Source of the DNA: Microlunatus endophyticus
Lineage (GTDB): Bacteria; Actinomycetota; Actinomycetes; Propionibacteriales; Propionibacteriaceae
Length of the DNA: 64,000 nt
Assembly: GCF_014646195.1 (NCBI RefSeq)
Contig: NZ_BMMZ01000002.1
Span: 124,001 to 188,000 of the forward strand
Reading direction: 5' to 3'
Shown: one piece after another, positions 46,315-55,865 of the stretch
How positions within the stretch are numbered: the stretch's first letter is position 1
How the letters are laid out: every line of letters begins with the position of its first letter
The notes under the pieces: generated by a model
Seen by the model: only the letters and a program-made list of their open reading frames with translations
Told to the model about the DNA's origin: nothing
Database searches by the model: none
Translations under genes and position numbers: made by a program

Positions 46315-47113
46315 GGACCGTGTGGTCGCGCGGTTGCGGTCCGCCGGATGCGTCTTCGCCGAGGACGAGGCGGCGTTGTTGATCAAGGAGACTGCCGGTC
46401 CGGATGATCTCGAACGGGCGATCCGCCGGCGGGTGGCGGGGGAGCCGCTGGAACAGATCCTCGGCTGGGCCGGGTTCTGCGGCCTGCGGCTGGCGGTCGC
46501 GCCGGGGGTCTTCGTGCCGCGGACGCGGACCGGCCTGCTGGTCGCCGAGGCCGTACGCCGCTGCTCACCCGGCGACATCGTGGTCGATCTGTGCAGTGGG
46601 ATCGGCGCGGTCGCGGCAGCGGTTTGTGCGCGGGTCGGCGGCCTCCAGGCGTACGCGACCGAGCTTGATCCGATCGCCGCCGACTGCGCCCGCCGCAACC
46701 TCGGCGACCGGGCGGGAGTGCTCGAAGGTGACCTCTTCTGCCCGCTGCCCGATGATCTTCGCGGGCGGGTCCGGGTGATCACCGCGAACGCGCCCTACGT
46801 GCCGACCGCGGAGATCGCCTTCATGCCGACGGAGGCGCGTGATCACGAGGATCCGGTCACCCTGGACGGCGGTCCGGACGGCCTCGACGTGCATCGCAGG
46901 ATCATCGCCGAGGCGCCCTCCTGGCTGGCCTCGGGCGGCGCGCTGCTGATCGAGACCGGGCGCGAGCAGGTCGAGACCGATCTCGTGCTGCTGGCTGCGG
47001 CAGGTCTGGCCCCCTCGGTGATCACCGACGACGACATCGACGGGACGGTCGTGTTCGGCAGGAACGCGAAGAACGTCGTTGCGGATCGCGGATCCGTCCC
47101 GACAGAGGCGTGA
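46307..47113 (+). CDS. PrmC-related protein glutamine N5-methyltransferase
   Basis: A 268-residue SAM methyltransferase with the actinobacterial PrmC-related architecture: an N-terminal helical domain, then EQILGWAGFCGLRLAVAPGVFVPR, the SAM motif VVDLCSGIGAVAAAV and a catalytic loop NAPYVPTAEI. The loop is NAPY in place of NPPY in true PrmC, which is normal for the subfamily annotated as putative protein-(glutamine-N5) methyltransferase. Targets are not established; release factors are methylated by PrmC itself. Its start overlaps the regulator stop. Confidence 0.85.
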   Translation: MAEDRVVARLRSAGCVFAEDEAALLIKETAGPDDLERAIRRRVAGEPLEQILGWAGFCGLRLAVAPGVFVPRTRTGLLVAEAVRRCSPGDIVVDLCSGIGAVAAAVCARVGGLQAYATELDPIAADCARRNLGDRAGVLEGDLFCPLPDDLRGRVRVITANAPYVPTAEIAFMPTEARDHEDPVTLDGGPDGLDVHRRIIAEAPSWLASGGALLIETGREQVETDLVLLAAAGLAPSVITDDDIDGTVVFGRNAKNVVADRGSVPTEA

Positions 47114-47135
47114 AACTGCATCGGCAAGCACGAAA

Positions 47136-47978
47136 TCAGCGGTCTGTCTGCCGTGCCACCTCGAGCGCACGCTCCGCCGGGCAGGCGATATCGGGCACCA
47201 CACCGACCTGCTCCCAGTTGTTGCCGGTGACGGCGTTCCGGGACCGGGCGACCGGGATCGTCACCTCGAGGTCGTCGGTGAGCCCGAACACCTCGCACGG
47301 GTGAGCGCCGCCACCGGTGGTCTCGCCGATGATCGTGGCCCGGCCCAGTGCCTGCAGGTTGTAGGCAAGCTCCTCACAGCCGGAGAAGGTGCGCGAACTG
47401 GTCAGCACCACGATCCGGGCGTCATCGGCGAGACGATTCGCGGCCGGCACGCTCCAGAACTGCCGCGCCCGTCCATCGCGGTCGACGACGTCCTGCAGGT
47501 ACACGGGTTCGTCGCCCAGCAGATAGCCGCAGACGAAGGCGACTGTCTCGGGTGTGCCGCCCAGACCGGCCCTCAGATCGATGATCAACCGGGTGACACC
47601 GGTCAGCAGCCCGAAGGCGGCCACGAGGTACGGCTCGGCGAGGTGCACCGGCGACAGGTACGGCGCAATCGTCAGCAGACCGGTCTCGGCGTCCAGCCGG
47701 GTGACTGCCCGGACCCCGCCGGCATTCTCCCGAGCCTGGACGACATAGCGACCGTCGAGATCGTCGTCCTGGACCGTCGCCCCGGGCGGGCGGCGGCGTA
47801 CGCGCAGATGGCGGTCGTGATTGATCCGCTGCAGGTGGTCGGTCAGGATCACCGCGGCTCGGGCGGGATCGTCCGGGATCATCAGCTCGACGAGCCCCTC
47901 GGTGATGGTGTTCGCGGCGTCGGGACAGACGTAGTTGTCATTGATCAGCTTGCGGAGCTGCACGAGTTGGTCGGACAT
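47136..47978 (-). CDS. S41-family (IRBP/CtpA-like) peptidase-type protein
   Basis: A 280-residue protein with the C-terminal-processing-peptidase fold. The nucleophile segment is VVLTSSRTFSGCEELAYNLQ, followed by ATIIGETTGGGAHPC and PVARSRNAVTGNNWE, as in the retinoid-binding-protein-like S41 branch. The N-terminal helical region (ITEGLVELMIP) matches small S41 proteins. No signal peptide is seen, so it is probably cytosolic. Start ATG 47978; the longer frame to 48065 reaches into the divergent ArsR gene. Confidence 0.85.
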   Translation of the reverse strand: MSDQLVQLRKLINDNYVCPDAANTITEGLVELMIPDDPARAAVILTDHLQRINHDRHLRVRRRPPGATVQDDDLDGRYVVQARENAGGVRAVTRLDAETGLLTIAPYLSPVHLAEPYLVAAFGLLTGVTRLIIDLRAGLGGTPETVAFVCGYLLGDEPVYLQDVVDRDGRARQFWSVPAANRLADDARIVVLTSSRTFSGCEELAYNLQALGRATIIGETTGGGAHPCEVFGLTDDLEVTIPVARSRNAVTGNNWEQVGVVPDIACPAERALEVARQTDR

Positions 47979-48000
47979 GCCGACCAGCACACCAGCGATC

Positions 48001-48029
48001 TTGACAAAGCGACGACTGCTCTTGACGCT
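48001..48029 (+). promoter_or_regulatory. Promoter for the ArsR-like gene
   Basis: ttgaca (48001-48006) and gacgct (48024-48029) are spaced by 17 bases. The GTG of the regulator follows seven bases later, which suggests a leaderless transcript. The site lies in the 58-base gap to the divergent S41 gene. Confidence 0.45.
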
Positions 48030-48036
48030 TGATTTC

Positions 48037-48549
48037 GTGACCGAGATCCCTCCACTGATCGACACGTCCGACCCGGCGTCGATGCGCGCCCTGAGCCACC
48101 CGACCCGGCACCGGTTGCTGGCCGCCCTCGGAGACGGTCAGGCGACGATCAGCCAACTGACCAACCGGTTGGCGATCAACAAGGGCAACGTCGCTCACCA
48201 CCTCGGCGTCCTGGTCGACGCCGGCCTGGTGCGCAAAGGCCCGACGCGTACGGTCCGCGGTGGCACCGAGCAGTACTACCTGCGTGCCCACTCCCGACTC
48301 GATGTCACCGGCGACGAGCCGGCACGGGCCATGCTCGACAACCTGACGGCGCAGATCCTGGCCGACGCATCAGCACGGCTCAACCACCGGGTGCTGCGGC
48401 TCACTGCCCGCCAGGCCATCGCACTGGCCGATCATCTGGACAGCGTGGTGCACCATCTGGCGCCGGCACCCGAACGCGAGGAGCGCTACGGCGTGCTGGT
48501 CGGCGTCTACCGTCACCGCGATGTGCTACCGCCGCCGACTGAGCCGTAG
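48037..48549 (+). CDS. ArsR-like winged-helix regulator
   Basis: A predicted 170-residue regulator. [49 protein letters not shown] and the wing [15 protein letters not shown] are the helix-turn-helix of ArsR-family proteins of the type without metal cysteines. The C-terminal half is helical and probably a dimer region. It is divergent from the S41 protein gene, which may be its target. The end lies just before the aspS leader. Confidence 0.8.
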   Translation: MTEIPPLIDTSDPASMRALSHPTRHRLLAALGDGQATISQLTNRLAINKGNVAHHLGVLVDAGLVRKGPTRTVRGGTEQYYLRAHSRLDVTGDEPARAMLDNLTAQILADASARLNHRVLRLTARQAIALADHLDSVVHHLAPAPEREERYGVLVGVYRHRDVLPPPTEP

Positions 48550-48587
48550 GATCGACAAGGCCCGATTCCGGGCCGGGCGGTACGCCA

Positions 48588-48650
48588 GACCATGTCTTAC
48601 GCCGGACCATGTCAGACAGAGAGACCATGTCTTACGGAGGAGATCAGTGA
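48588..48650 (+). promoter_or_regulatory. aspS leader with triple gaccatgtc motif and small upstream ORF
   Basis: gaccatgtcttacg occurs at 48588-48601 and 48623-48636, and gaccatgtcagac lies between them at 48605-48617. A 13-codon frame [13 protein letters not shown] starts in the middle copy (48609) and stops in a GTGA overlap with the aspS start. A taggat at 48547-48552 may be the -10 box, placing all this in the 5' leader. Confidence 0.45.
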
Positions 48651-50416
48651 TTCGCACCCATCAGGCCGGCACGCTGCGCGCCGAGCACGCAGGCCAGACC
48701 GTCACGCTCGCCGGCTGGGTCGGCCGGCGTCGTGATCATGGTGGGGTCGCGTTCCTGGACCTGCGGGACGCCTCCGGCATCGCCCAGGTCGTGGTGCGCG
48801 ACGAGATCCTTGAAGCCTCCGGCGCTCACGACCTGCGCAACGAGTACTGCATCAAGGTCACCGGTGTCGTCGAGCCGCGGCCGGAAGGCAACGCGAACCC
48901 CGATCTGCCGACCGGTGAGATCGAGGTCGTCACCGCCGAGCTGGAAGTGCTCAATCCGGCTGCACCGCTGCCGTTCCAGATCGACGAGCGGGTCAACGTC
49001 GGTGAGGACACGCGGCTCAAGTACCGCTATCTCGATCTCCGCCGGCCGGCGCCGGGCCAGGCGATCCGGTTGCGCAGCGAGGTCAACCGGATCGCCCGGA
49101 ACACCCTGGCCGAGCATGATTTCGTCGAGATCGAGACGCCGACGCTGACCCGGTCCACGCCCGAGGGTGCCCGCGACTTCCTGGTGCCGGCGCGGTTGCG
49201 TCCGGGATCCTGGTACGCCCTGCCGCAGAGCCCCCAGTTGTTCAAGCAGTTGCTGATGGTCGGCGGCATGGAGCGCTACTACCAGATCGCCCGCTGCTAC
49301 CGCGACGAGGACTTCCGCGCCGACCGGCAGCCGGAATTCACCCAGCTCGACATCGAGATGAGCTTCGTCGAGCAGGATGACGTGATCGCCCTGGCCGAAG
49401 AGCTGTTGATCAACATCTGGAAGCTGATCGGTCACCAGGTGAGCGCACCGATCCCGCGGATCACCTACGCCGACGCGATGGACAAGTACGGCTCCGACAA
49501 GCCGGACCTGCGCTTCGAGCTGGAGATCACCGAGCTCACCGACTACTTCAAAGACACCCCGTTCCGGGTCTTCCAGGCGCCGTACGTCGGCAGTGTGGTG
49601 ATGGCCGGCGGTGCCGACCAGCCGCGTCGCACGCTGGATGCGTGGCAGGAATTCGCCAAGCAGCGTGGGCACCGCGGACTGGCGTACGTCCTGGTCGGCG
49701 AGGACGGTGAGCTCGGCGGCCCGGTGGCCAAGAATCTCAGCGAGACCGAACGCGACGGCTTGGTCGCCGCGACCGGCGCCAAGCCTGGCGACTGCGTCTT
49801 CTTCGCCGCCGGCGAGCGCTCCAAGGCGCAGGCGCTGCTGGGCGCGACCCGGCTGGAGATCGGCCACCGGATCGGCGCCATCGACGACTCCGCCTGGTCC
49901 TTCGTCTGGGTCGTCGACGCACCGCTGTTCGAGCCGGCCTCCGATGCCGTCGCGGCGGGTGACGTTGCGGTCGGCTCCGGCGCGTGGACGGCGGTGCACC
50001 ACGCCTTCACCTCGCCGAAGCCGGAGAATCTGGACAACTTCGACACCGACCCCGGCAACGCCCTGGCGTACGCCTACGACATCGTCTGCAACGGCAACGA
50101 GATCGGCGGCGGGTCGATCCGTATCCATCGCCGGGACATCCAGGAGCGGGTGTTCGCGGTGATGGGGCTCTCGCAGGAGGAGGCGCAGGAGAAGTTCGGC
50201 TTCCTGCTGGACGCGTTCGCCTTCGGCGCCCCGCCGCACGGCGGTATCGCGTTCGGCTGGGACCGGATCGTGGCCCTGCTGGCCGGTACGGATTCGATCC
50301 GCGAGGTGATCGCCTTCCCGAAGTCCGGCGGCGGCGTCGACCCGCTGACTGACGCCCCGGCGCCGATCACCCCGCAGCAGCGCAAGGAAGCCGGGATCGA
50401 CGCCAAACCCGAATAA
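48647..50416 (+). CDS. aspS: Aspartyl-tRNA synthetase, likely non-discriminating
   Basis: Class II synthetase of 589 residues. The anticodon-binding OB domain reads [27 protein letters not shown]. His31 in RRRDHGG is the residue known in bacterial enzymes to allow charging of both tRNA-Asp and tRNA-Asn; discriminating enzymes have Leu there. That fits actinobacteria that make Asn-tRNA through GatCAB. The catalytic core has [54 protein letters not shown] and [14 protein letters not shown], with a bacterial GAD insert between. GTG start with GGAGGAG. Confidence 0.96.
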   Translation: MIRTHQAGTLRAEHAGQTVTLAGWVGRRRDHGGVAFLDLRDASGIAQVVVRDEILEASGAHDLRNEYCIKVTGVVEPRPEGNANPDLPTGEIEVVTAELEVLNPAAPLPFQIDERVNVGEDTRLKYRYLDLRRPAPGQAIRLRSEVNRIARNTLAEHDFVEIETPTLTRSTPEGARDFLVPARLRPGSWYALPQSPQLFKQLLMVGGMERYYQIARCYRDEDFRADRQPEFTQLDIEMSFVEQDDVIALAEELLINIWKLIGHQVSAPIPRITYADAMDKYGSDKPDLRFELEITELTDYFKDTPFRVFQAPYVGSVVMAGGADQPRRTLDAWQEFAKQRGHRGLAYVLVGEDGELGGPVAKNLSETERDGLVAATGAKPGDCVFFAAGERSKAQALLGATRLEIGHRIGAIDDSAWSFVWVVDAPLFEPASDAVAAGDVAVGSGAWTAVHHAFTSPKPENLDNFDTDPGNALAYAYDIVCNGNEIGGGSIRIHRRDIQERVFAVMGLSQEEAQEKFGFLLDAFAFGAPPHGGIAFGWDRIVALLAGTDSIREVIAFPKSGGGVDPLTDAPAPITPQQRKEAGIDAKPE

Positions 50417-50420
50417 CCGC

Positions 50421-50528
50421 GAGGGGTCACTAATTCCTCGATATTCGCGGCGTGTCGCGCGGCTCGAATTCGGACGGTCTGGATGCTCGGCCGACGCGCC
50501 GCAGATATCAGGGATTTACTGACCCCTC
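50421..50528. repeat. Palindromic repeat family A, copy 2 (after aspS)
   Basis: A 108-bp element, 4 bases after the aspS stop, starting gaggggtcactaattcctcg and ending atttactgacccctc. The two ends are inverted repeats. The flanking sequence cggcggg is like that of copy 1. It fills the gap up to rarA. Confidence 0.88.
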
Positions 50529-50552
50529 GGCGGGTGGGAGAGTGAGGCAGCG

Positions 50553-51932
50553 ATGAGTGAGGATCTGTTCGGCGAGCCCGTCGCCGACCGCAGCGCCGCG
50601 GGTTCGGTTGCGCCTGCAGGCGGCAGCCTCGGCAGTGATCAACACGCCGGTACGCCGCTGGCCGTCCGGATGCGGCCGCGAACCCTGGACGAGATCGTAG
50701 GCCAGCAGCACCTGCTGGCTCCCGGCTCGCCGCTGCGCAGACTCGCGGCGGGCGAGCCCATGTCGGTCTTCCTCTGGGGGCCGCCGGGGGTCGGCAAGAC
50801 GACCATCGCCTCGGTGGTGTCCCGGCAGACCGACCGGCGCTTCGTGGAGGTGTCGGCGGTGACCGCCGGGGTCAAGGACGTACGGGCGGTGCTCGACCAG
50901 GCCAAACGTGATCTTGGTCGTGGCCAGCAGACGGTGCTCTTCGTCGACGAGGTGCATCGCTTCTCCAAGGCCCAGCAGGACGTCCTGCTGCCCGCGGTGG
51001 AGAACCGACTGGTGACGCTGATCGCTGCCACCACGGAGAATCCGAGCTTCTCGGTGATCTCTCCGTTGCTGTCCCGGTCGTTGTTGCTGACCTTGAGACC
51101 GCTCACCGACGAGGACATCTCGGGCCTGCTGGACCGGGCGATCACCGACGAGCGCGGACTCAGGCAGGCCGACGGCAGCACCTTCGAACTCACCGACGAC
51201 GCCCGGGACGCGCTGCTGCGGATGGCAGGCGGTGACGCGCGGCGCGCGCTGACCTACTTGGAGGAATCGGCCGCCGGGGCGAAGGCCGTCGACTCCATGA
51301 TCATCGACCCGCCGGTCGTGGAACGGGCTGTCGACCGGGCGGCCGTGCAGTACGACCGCGACGGCGATCAGCACTACGACGTGATCAGCGCCTTCATCAA
51401 GTCGATGCGCGGCTCGGACGTCAACGCCTCGCTGCACTATCTGGCCCGGATGATCGAGGCCGGAGAGGATCCCCGGTTCATCGCCAGGCGGGTGATGATC
51501 CTGGCCAGCGAGGACATCGGGATGGCCGACCCGACCGCGATCCAGGTCGCGGTCGCCGCGGCCCAGACCGTCCAGCTGATTGGCATGCCGGAGGGTGCCA
51601 TCACGCTGGCCCATGCGGTGATCCACTGTGCCCTGGCGCCGAAGTCGAATGCTGTGGTGACCGCGATCGGCGAAGCCCGGGCCGACGTCCAGGCGGGCAA
51701 GATCGGCGTCGTGCCGCCGCACCTGCGCGACGCCCACTACGCGACCGCGAAGAACTACGGCCACGGGGTCGGTTATCTCTACGCCCACGACGAGCCGCAC
51801 GGCATCGCGGCCCAGCAATATCTGCCGGACGAGCTGGAGGGTGCCGACTACTACCAGCCGACGACCCACGGCAACGAGGCGTCGGTCTCGGAGCGACTGA
51901 AGAAGATCAACGAGTTGCTCGGTCGCGCCTGA
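50553..51932 (+). CDS. rarA: Replication-associated recombination protein RarA (MgsA)
   Basis: An AAA+ ATPase of 459 residues acting at stalled replication forks. After a short N-terminus come [15 protein letters not shown], Walker [16 protein letters not shown], Walker [11 protein letters not shown], the sensor ATTENPSF and the Arg-finger region [10 protein letters not shown]. The C-terminal helical oligomerisation part has [26 protein letters not shown] and [10 protein letters not shown]. It sits between aspS and the alaS group, as in many actinobacteria. Confidence 0.95.
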   Translation: MSEDLFGEPVADRSAAGSVAPAGGSLGSDQHAGTPLAVRMRPRTLDEIVGQQHLLAPGSPLRRLAAGEPMSVFLWGPPGVGKTTIASVVSRQTDRRFVEVSAVTAGVKDVRAVLDQAKRDLGRGQQTVLFVDEVHRFSKAQQDVLLPAVENRLVTLIAATTENPSFSVISPLLSRSLLLTLRPLTDEDISGLLDRAITDERGLRQADGSTFELTDDARDALLRMAGGDARRALTYLEESAAGAKAVDSMIIDPPVVERAVDRAAVQYDRDGDQHYDVISAFIKSMRGSDVNASLHYLARMIEAGEDPRFIARRVMILASEDIGMADPTAIQVAVAAAQTVQLIGMPEGAITLAHAVIHCALAPKSNAVVTAIGEARADVQAGKIGVVPPHLRDAHYATAKNYGHGVGYLYAHDEPHGIAAQQYLPDELEGADYYQPTTHGNEASVSERLKKINELLGRA

Positions 51933-52025
51933 GAATCCACCTCAGATCCTTGAGATCCCCGTAACATAACCGCATTCCAGCTCCGGTAGCGTCTGGCTCG
52001 CACACTGATGAAGGAGTCATGAACG

Positions 52026-53861
52026 ATGATCGTCAAGGCATCCCGACCAGCACACTTGCGGGCCGGTCTCGCTCTGCTGGCAGCCCTGGTCTGTTGCGCC
52101 CTGGCGATGGTCGGCGCGGGCACCAAAGCGGCCGCCGACACACCGAAGAGCTCGACGCTCACGGTGGTTGCGGCCACCCAGATGTCGGCCTTCAATCCGT
52201 TCTTCTCCTACGCCGACGGAGAGCTGTACGTCGAGTCGATGCTCTATCCCGCGCTGACCTACAACGACAAGAACAACGAGCCGGCGCCGTACCTGGCGAC
52301 CAAGTGGACGACCTCGCCGGACGGTCTGACCTGGACTTTCGACATCCGTAAGGGCCTGAAGTGGTCCGACGGCCAGCCGCTGACCGCCAAGGACATCGCC
52401 TGGACCTACAACCTGGTGATGACCAACACCCAGGCCGCGACCGCCAACGGCACCTATGTCGAGAACATCGCCTCGGTGTCGGCGCCGAATGACACCACCT
52501 TCATCGTCAAGACCAAGACCAAGCAGGCCAATCTGCTGTACGAGTCGATCCCGGTCGTGCCCGAGCACGTCTGGAAGTCCAAGGTCTCCAATCTGAAGGC
52601 GTACAACGCCATCCCGACCGCCAGCGAGCCGGTCGTGAGCTACGGGCCGTACACCTTCGAATCCTTCAAGACGACCTATGCGACCCTGAAGGCGAACAAG
52701 AACTTCGTGCTCGGCGCGCCGAAGTACGACACCTTGATCAGTCAGTACTTCTCCAGCACCGACGCCGCCGTGAACGCGCTGAAGACCGGCCAGATCCAGG
52801 AGGACGGCCTGCTGACCGCCACCCAGTACAAGGCGCTGGCGAACACGCCCGGCATCACCACCTATCGGGAGGAGCCGTCCGGGTGGGAGGCGATCGAGGT
52901 CAACTCGGGGGCCAAGACCAAGTCCGGCAAGTCGATCGGTACCGGCAACCCGCTGCTGGCCGATCCGACCATCCGCAAGGCGATCGCGCTGGGCATCGAT
53001 CGCCAGACCCTGGTCACCAAGATCCTCGACGGCCTGGGCGCTCCGGGTGCGGGCTACGTGCCGTCGGGCTATCCGCAGTGGGCCTGGCAGCCGACCGCCT
53101 CGGAGAAGATCGGCTTCGACCCGGCCAAGGCCAACCAGCTGCTGGACCAGGCCGGTTACAAGAAGGGTTCGGACGGTTACCGCACCGATCCAAAGACCGG
53201 CAAGCCGCTCTCGTTCCGCTTCGGCATCCATTCCGACGAGAGCGACGACGCCTCCATTGCGCAGTACTTCGTGCCGTGGATGAAGGCGATCGGGATCAAG
53301 ATGACGGTGCAGCCGATGAGCTTCGCCCAGCTCAACGCCAACCTGGCCAAGGGCGACTGGGACCTGCTGATGGACGGTTGGTCGACCGGCCCCGATCCGA
53401 CGTACCTCTTCAGCATCCAGACCTGCGGCGTGCTGCCCGACGACAAAGGTCAGGGCGGCAACACCGATGCCTTCTACTGCAACCCGGCCTACGACAAGCT
53501 GTACGCCCAGCAGCAGACCCAGATCGACCAGAATGCCCGCGCGGCGACGATGCGCAAGATGCAGGACATCCTCTACAACGCCAACGCCGACATCATCCTG
53601 TACTACGGCGACGGTCTGGTTGCGGTGCGGACCGACAAGACCAACTACATCACCGGCAAGGCCGATGCCCAGGGTGTGTACCCGTTGCAGAGCGCCTTCT
53701 ACAACTGGACCCACGCCTCACCGGTCACCGCGAAAGCCGCCTCGAGCTCGTCCAACAAGGGCACCGTGATCGGGATCGTGGTCGGGGTCGTCGTCATCCT
53801 GATTGTGCTCGGCGTGATCTTCGGTCTGCGGCGCCGGCGGACCGCCGGGGACCGCGAATGA
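52026..53861 (+). CDS. Peptide-binding protein (SBP_bac_5) with C-terminal membrane anchor
   Basis: Solute-binding protein of the second peptide importer, 611 residues. It has an ordinary Sec signal (LRAGLALLAALVCCALAMVGAG, probable cleavage after AAA near 37) without a clear lipobox. Family segments are FDIRKGLKWSDGQPLTAKDI and DPTIRKAIALGIDRQTLV. The end is unusual: a Ser-rich stretch, then the single helix TVIGIVVGVVVILIVLGVIF and RRRR, so the protein looks membrane-anchored by its C-terminus. ATG 52026 has AAGGAG nine bases upstream; the nearer ATG at 52019 is out of frame. Confidence 0.88.
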   Translation: MIVKASRPAHLRAGLALLAALVCCALAMVGAGTKAAADTPKSSTLTVVAATQMSAFNPFFSYADGELYVESMLYPALTYNDKNNEPAPYLATKWTTSPDGLTWTFDIRKGLKWSDGQPLTAKDIAWTYNLVMTNTQAATANGTYVENIASVSAPNDTTFIVKTKTKQANLLYESIPVVPEHVWKSKVSNLKAYNAIPTASEPVVSYGPYTFESFKTTYATLKANKNFVLGAPKYDTLISQYFSSTDAAVNALKTGQIQEDGLLTATQYKALANTPGITTYREEPSGWEAIEVNSGAKTKSGKSIGTGNPLLADPTIRKAIALGIDRQTLVTKILDGLGAPGAGYVPSGYPQWAWQPTASEKIGFDPAKANQLLDQAGYKKGSDGYRTDPKTGKPLSFRFGIHSDESDDASIAQYFVPWMKAIGIKMTVQPMSFAQLNANLAKGDWDLLMDGWSTGPDPTYLFSIQTCGVLPDDKGQGGNTDAFYCNPAYDKLYAQQQTQIDQNARAATMRKMQDILYNANADIILYYGDGLVAVRTDKTNYITGKADAQGVYPLQSAFYNWTHASPVTAKAASSSSNKGTVIGIVVGVVVILIVLGVIFGLRRRRTAGDRE

Positions 53862-53880
53862 TCACGGGCCTGTCTGACTG

Positions 53881-54948
53881 ATGGCGTCTGCGAATGTTCT
53901 GGGGCCGGAGCTCGTCGATTCCGAACAGAGCTCCGGCCGTGCCGACAGCTCCGAGCGCAGCGCGTTCTGGTGGTACTTGGCGCGCAAGATCATTACCGCT
54001 CTGATCAGCCTGTTGGTCGTGTTGGTGATCGGCTTCGTGCTGTTCACGATCATGCCGCAGAACCCGGTGGAGTCGATCGCGCGCGCCAGTGGCAAGCCGA
54101 TGGACGCCGCCCAGTTGGCCGCGCTGCGCAAGTCCCTCGGGCTCGACGAGCCGATCTGGCAGCGCTTCGGGATCTACGTCTGGCACAGCATCACGCTGCA
54201 TCTGGGCTATTCGTACGGCTACAACCAGTCGGTGGCATCCCTGGTGTTGCCACGGATCGGCCCGACCCTGCTGCTGACCGGCTTGTCGACCCTGATCTCC
54301 ATCGTCCTGGGGCTGTGGTTGGGCTCGAAGGCCGGCTGGCGGCCGGGCCGATGGCTGGACCGGATCGCCTCCGGTACGTCGCTGGTCTTCTGGTCGGTGC
54401 CGACCTTCTGGCTCGGCATCATCCTGTTGATCGTGCTCGGAACCGGGGTCGGACCGATCCCCACGTTGTTCCCGTCCGGCGGGATGACGACTCCGGGGTT
54501 CAACGGCGGGCCGGTGGGCACAGTGCTCGATGTTGCCTGGCATCTCGCCTTGCCGTGCGTGACGCTGGTGCTGGTGGTCTTCGCCCAGTATGTGACGATC
54601 ATGAGATCGTCGTTGATCGACGAGCTCGGCAATCCCTATCTGCTGACCGCGCGGGCCAAGGGACTGCGCGACGACGACGTACTCCGCAAACACGCGCTGC
54701 CCAACGCACTGCTGCCGACCGTGACGGTGATCTTCCTGCAGATCGGCGGACTGATCTCCGGAGCGATCACGGTCGAGACGGTGTTCAGCTGGCCTGGGTT
54801 GGGACTGCTGACCTACAACGCGCTGAAGATTCCTGATCTTGAACTGTTGCAGGGGACCTTCGTGATGTTCTCGGCCTCGATCATCGCCATGAATCTGGTG
54901 GCCGACCTGCTCTACCGGGTCATCGACCCCAGGGTGCGTGCCCAGTGA
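53881..54948 (+). CDS. Peptide ABC transporter permease (DppB type)
   Basis: A 355-residue permease. After a 30-residue polar tail the first helix is ITALISLLVVLVIGFVLFTIM, followed by a helix-rich transport domain with ILLIVLGTGVGPIPTLFP and the ATPase-contact loop YLLTARAKGLRDDDVLRKHA. It belongs to the second importer and is the first of four tightly coupled genes, with its stop overlapping the GTG of the next one. Located at the cytoplasmic membrane. Confidence 0.9.
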   Translation: MASANVLGPELVDSEQSSGRADSSERSAFWWYLARKIITALISLLVVLVIGFVLFTIMPQNPVESIARASGKPMDAAQLAALRKSLGLDEPIWQRFGIYVWHSITLHLGYSYGYNQSVASLVLPRIGPTLLLTGLSTLISIVLGLWLGSKAGWRPGRWLDRIASGTSLVFWSVPTFWLGIILLIVLGTGVGPIPTLFPSGGMTTPGFNGGPVGTVLDVAWHLALPCVTLVLVVFAQYVTIMRSSLIDELGNPYLLTARAKGLRDDDVLRKHALPNALLPTVTVIFLQIGGLISGAITVETVFSWPGLGLLTYNALKIPDLELLQGTFVMFSASIIAMNLVADLLYRVIDPRVRAQ

Positions 54949-55865
54949 CCGCCGCAACCCAGGTCCCGTCCCCCAATCAGTCGGTGATCAACAGGGGTAC
55001 GCCACCGCGCACCCAGGCGCTGCGCAACTTCGGCTCGGCCTACGTCCGCAACACCTGGGGCATGATCGGACTGGTCGTGCTGCTGGCATTCACGATCATG
55101 GCCCTGACCGCGCCCGTGTGGATCCACGACAGTGATCTCAGCGCCGCGGCAGCCACCGGACCCTTGCTGGCACCGCCGCAACACGGCTATCCACTGGGAA
55201 CCGACCAGCCGGGGCGTTCGGTGCTGTTGTTGTTGATCTACGGATCCCGGCCGTCGCTGGCGATCGGTGTGATCGCGACAGTGGCAACCGTGGTGATCGG
55301 GGCAGCGATCGGACTGATCGCCGGCCACTACCAAGGCATCGTCAGCAACCTCCTGATGCGGGTCACCGACTGGTTCATCGCCTTGCCCGGGCTGCCGCTG
55401 GCGATCTCGCTGTCGGTGGTGCTGGGTCAGGGACCGGTGTCGATCACGATCGCCATCGCGATCACCTCCTGGACCGGTGCCGCGCGGCTCGTCCGGGCCC
55501 AGACACTGGCCGTCGAGGCCAGGCCCTACATCGAGAGGGCACGGGCCCTGGGGGCCGGCAACACCCAGATCATGATCCGGCACGTGCTGCCCAACGTGAT
55601 GCCGCTGATCCTGGTCTCCAGCACACTGACTGTGGCAGGTGCGATCCTGTCGGAGACGACGCTGACCTTCCTCGGCCTGGGCAACCCGACCGATGTCAGC
55701 TGGGGTTCCATGATCAACCAGGCCTTCACCCAAGGCGCGATCACGGCCGGCGCGTGGTGGTACGTGTTGCCGCCCGGTCTGGCGATCGTCGTTGTGGTAC
55801 TCGGATTCACGCTGGTCGGACGGGCAGTCGAGGCGATCCTGAATCCGAGGATGGTGAACCGATGA
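54945..55865 (+). CDS. Peptide ABC transporter permease (DppC type)
   Basis: Second permease, 306 residues, starting GTG in a GTGA overlap. First helix MIGLVVLLAFTIMALTAPVW, then GTDQPGRSVLLLLIYGSRPS (family signature of DppC), and the contact loop PYIERARALGAGNTQIMIRHVL. It is shorter than the OppC-type protein of the first importer because it lacks the long extracytoplasmic insert. Its stop overlaps the ATG of the first ATPase gene. Confidence 0.9.
   Translation: MTAATQVPSPNQSVINRGTPPRTQALRNFGSAYVRNTWGMIGLVVLLAFTIMALTAPVWIHDSDLSAAAATGPLLAPPQHGYPLGTDQPGRSVLLLLIYGSRPSLAIGVIATVATVVIGAAIGLIAGHYQGIVSNLLMRVTDWFIALPGLPLAISLSVVLGQGPVSITIAIAITSWTGAARLVRAQTLAVEARPYIERARALGAGNTQIMIRHVLPNVMPLILVSSTLTVAGAILSETTLTFLGLGNPTDVSWGSMINQAFTQGAITAGAWWYVLPPGLAIVVVVLGFTLVGRAVEAILNPRMVNR

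Noticed and set aside
52019..52351. Plus-strand frame starting with the ATG at 52019
   Set aside because: It is out of frame with the signal peptide and binding-protein sequence that starts at 52026, and its start is only two bases from AAGGAG.
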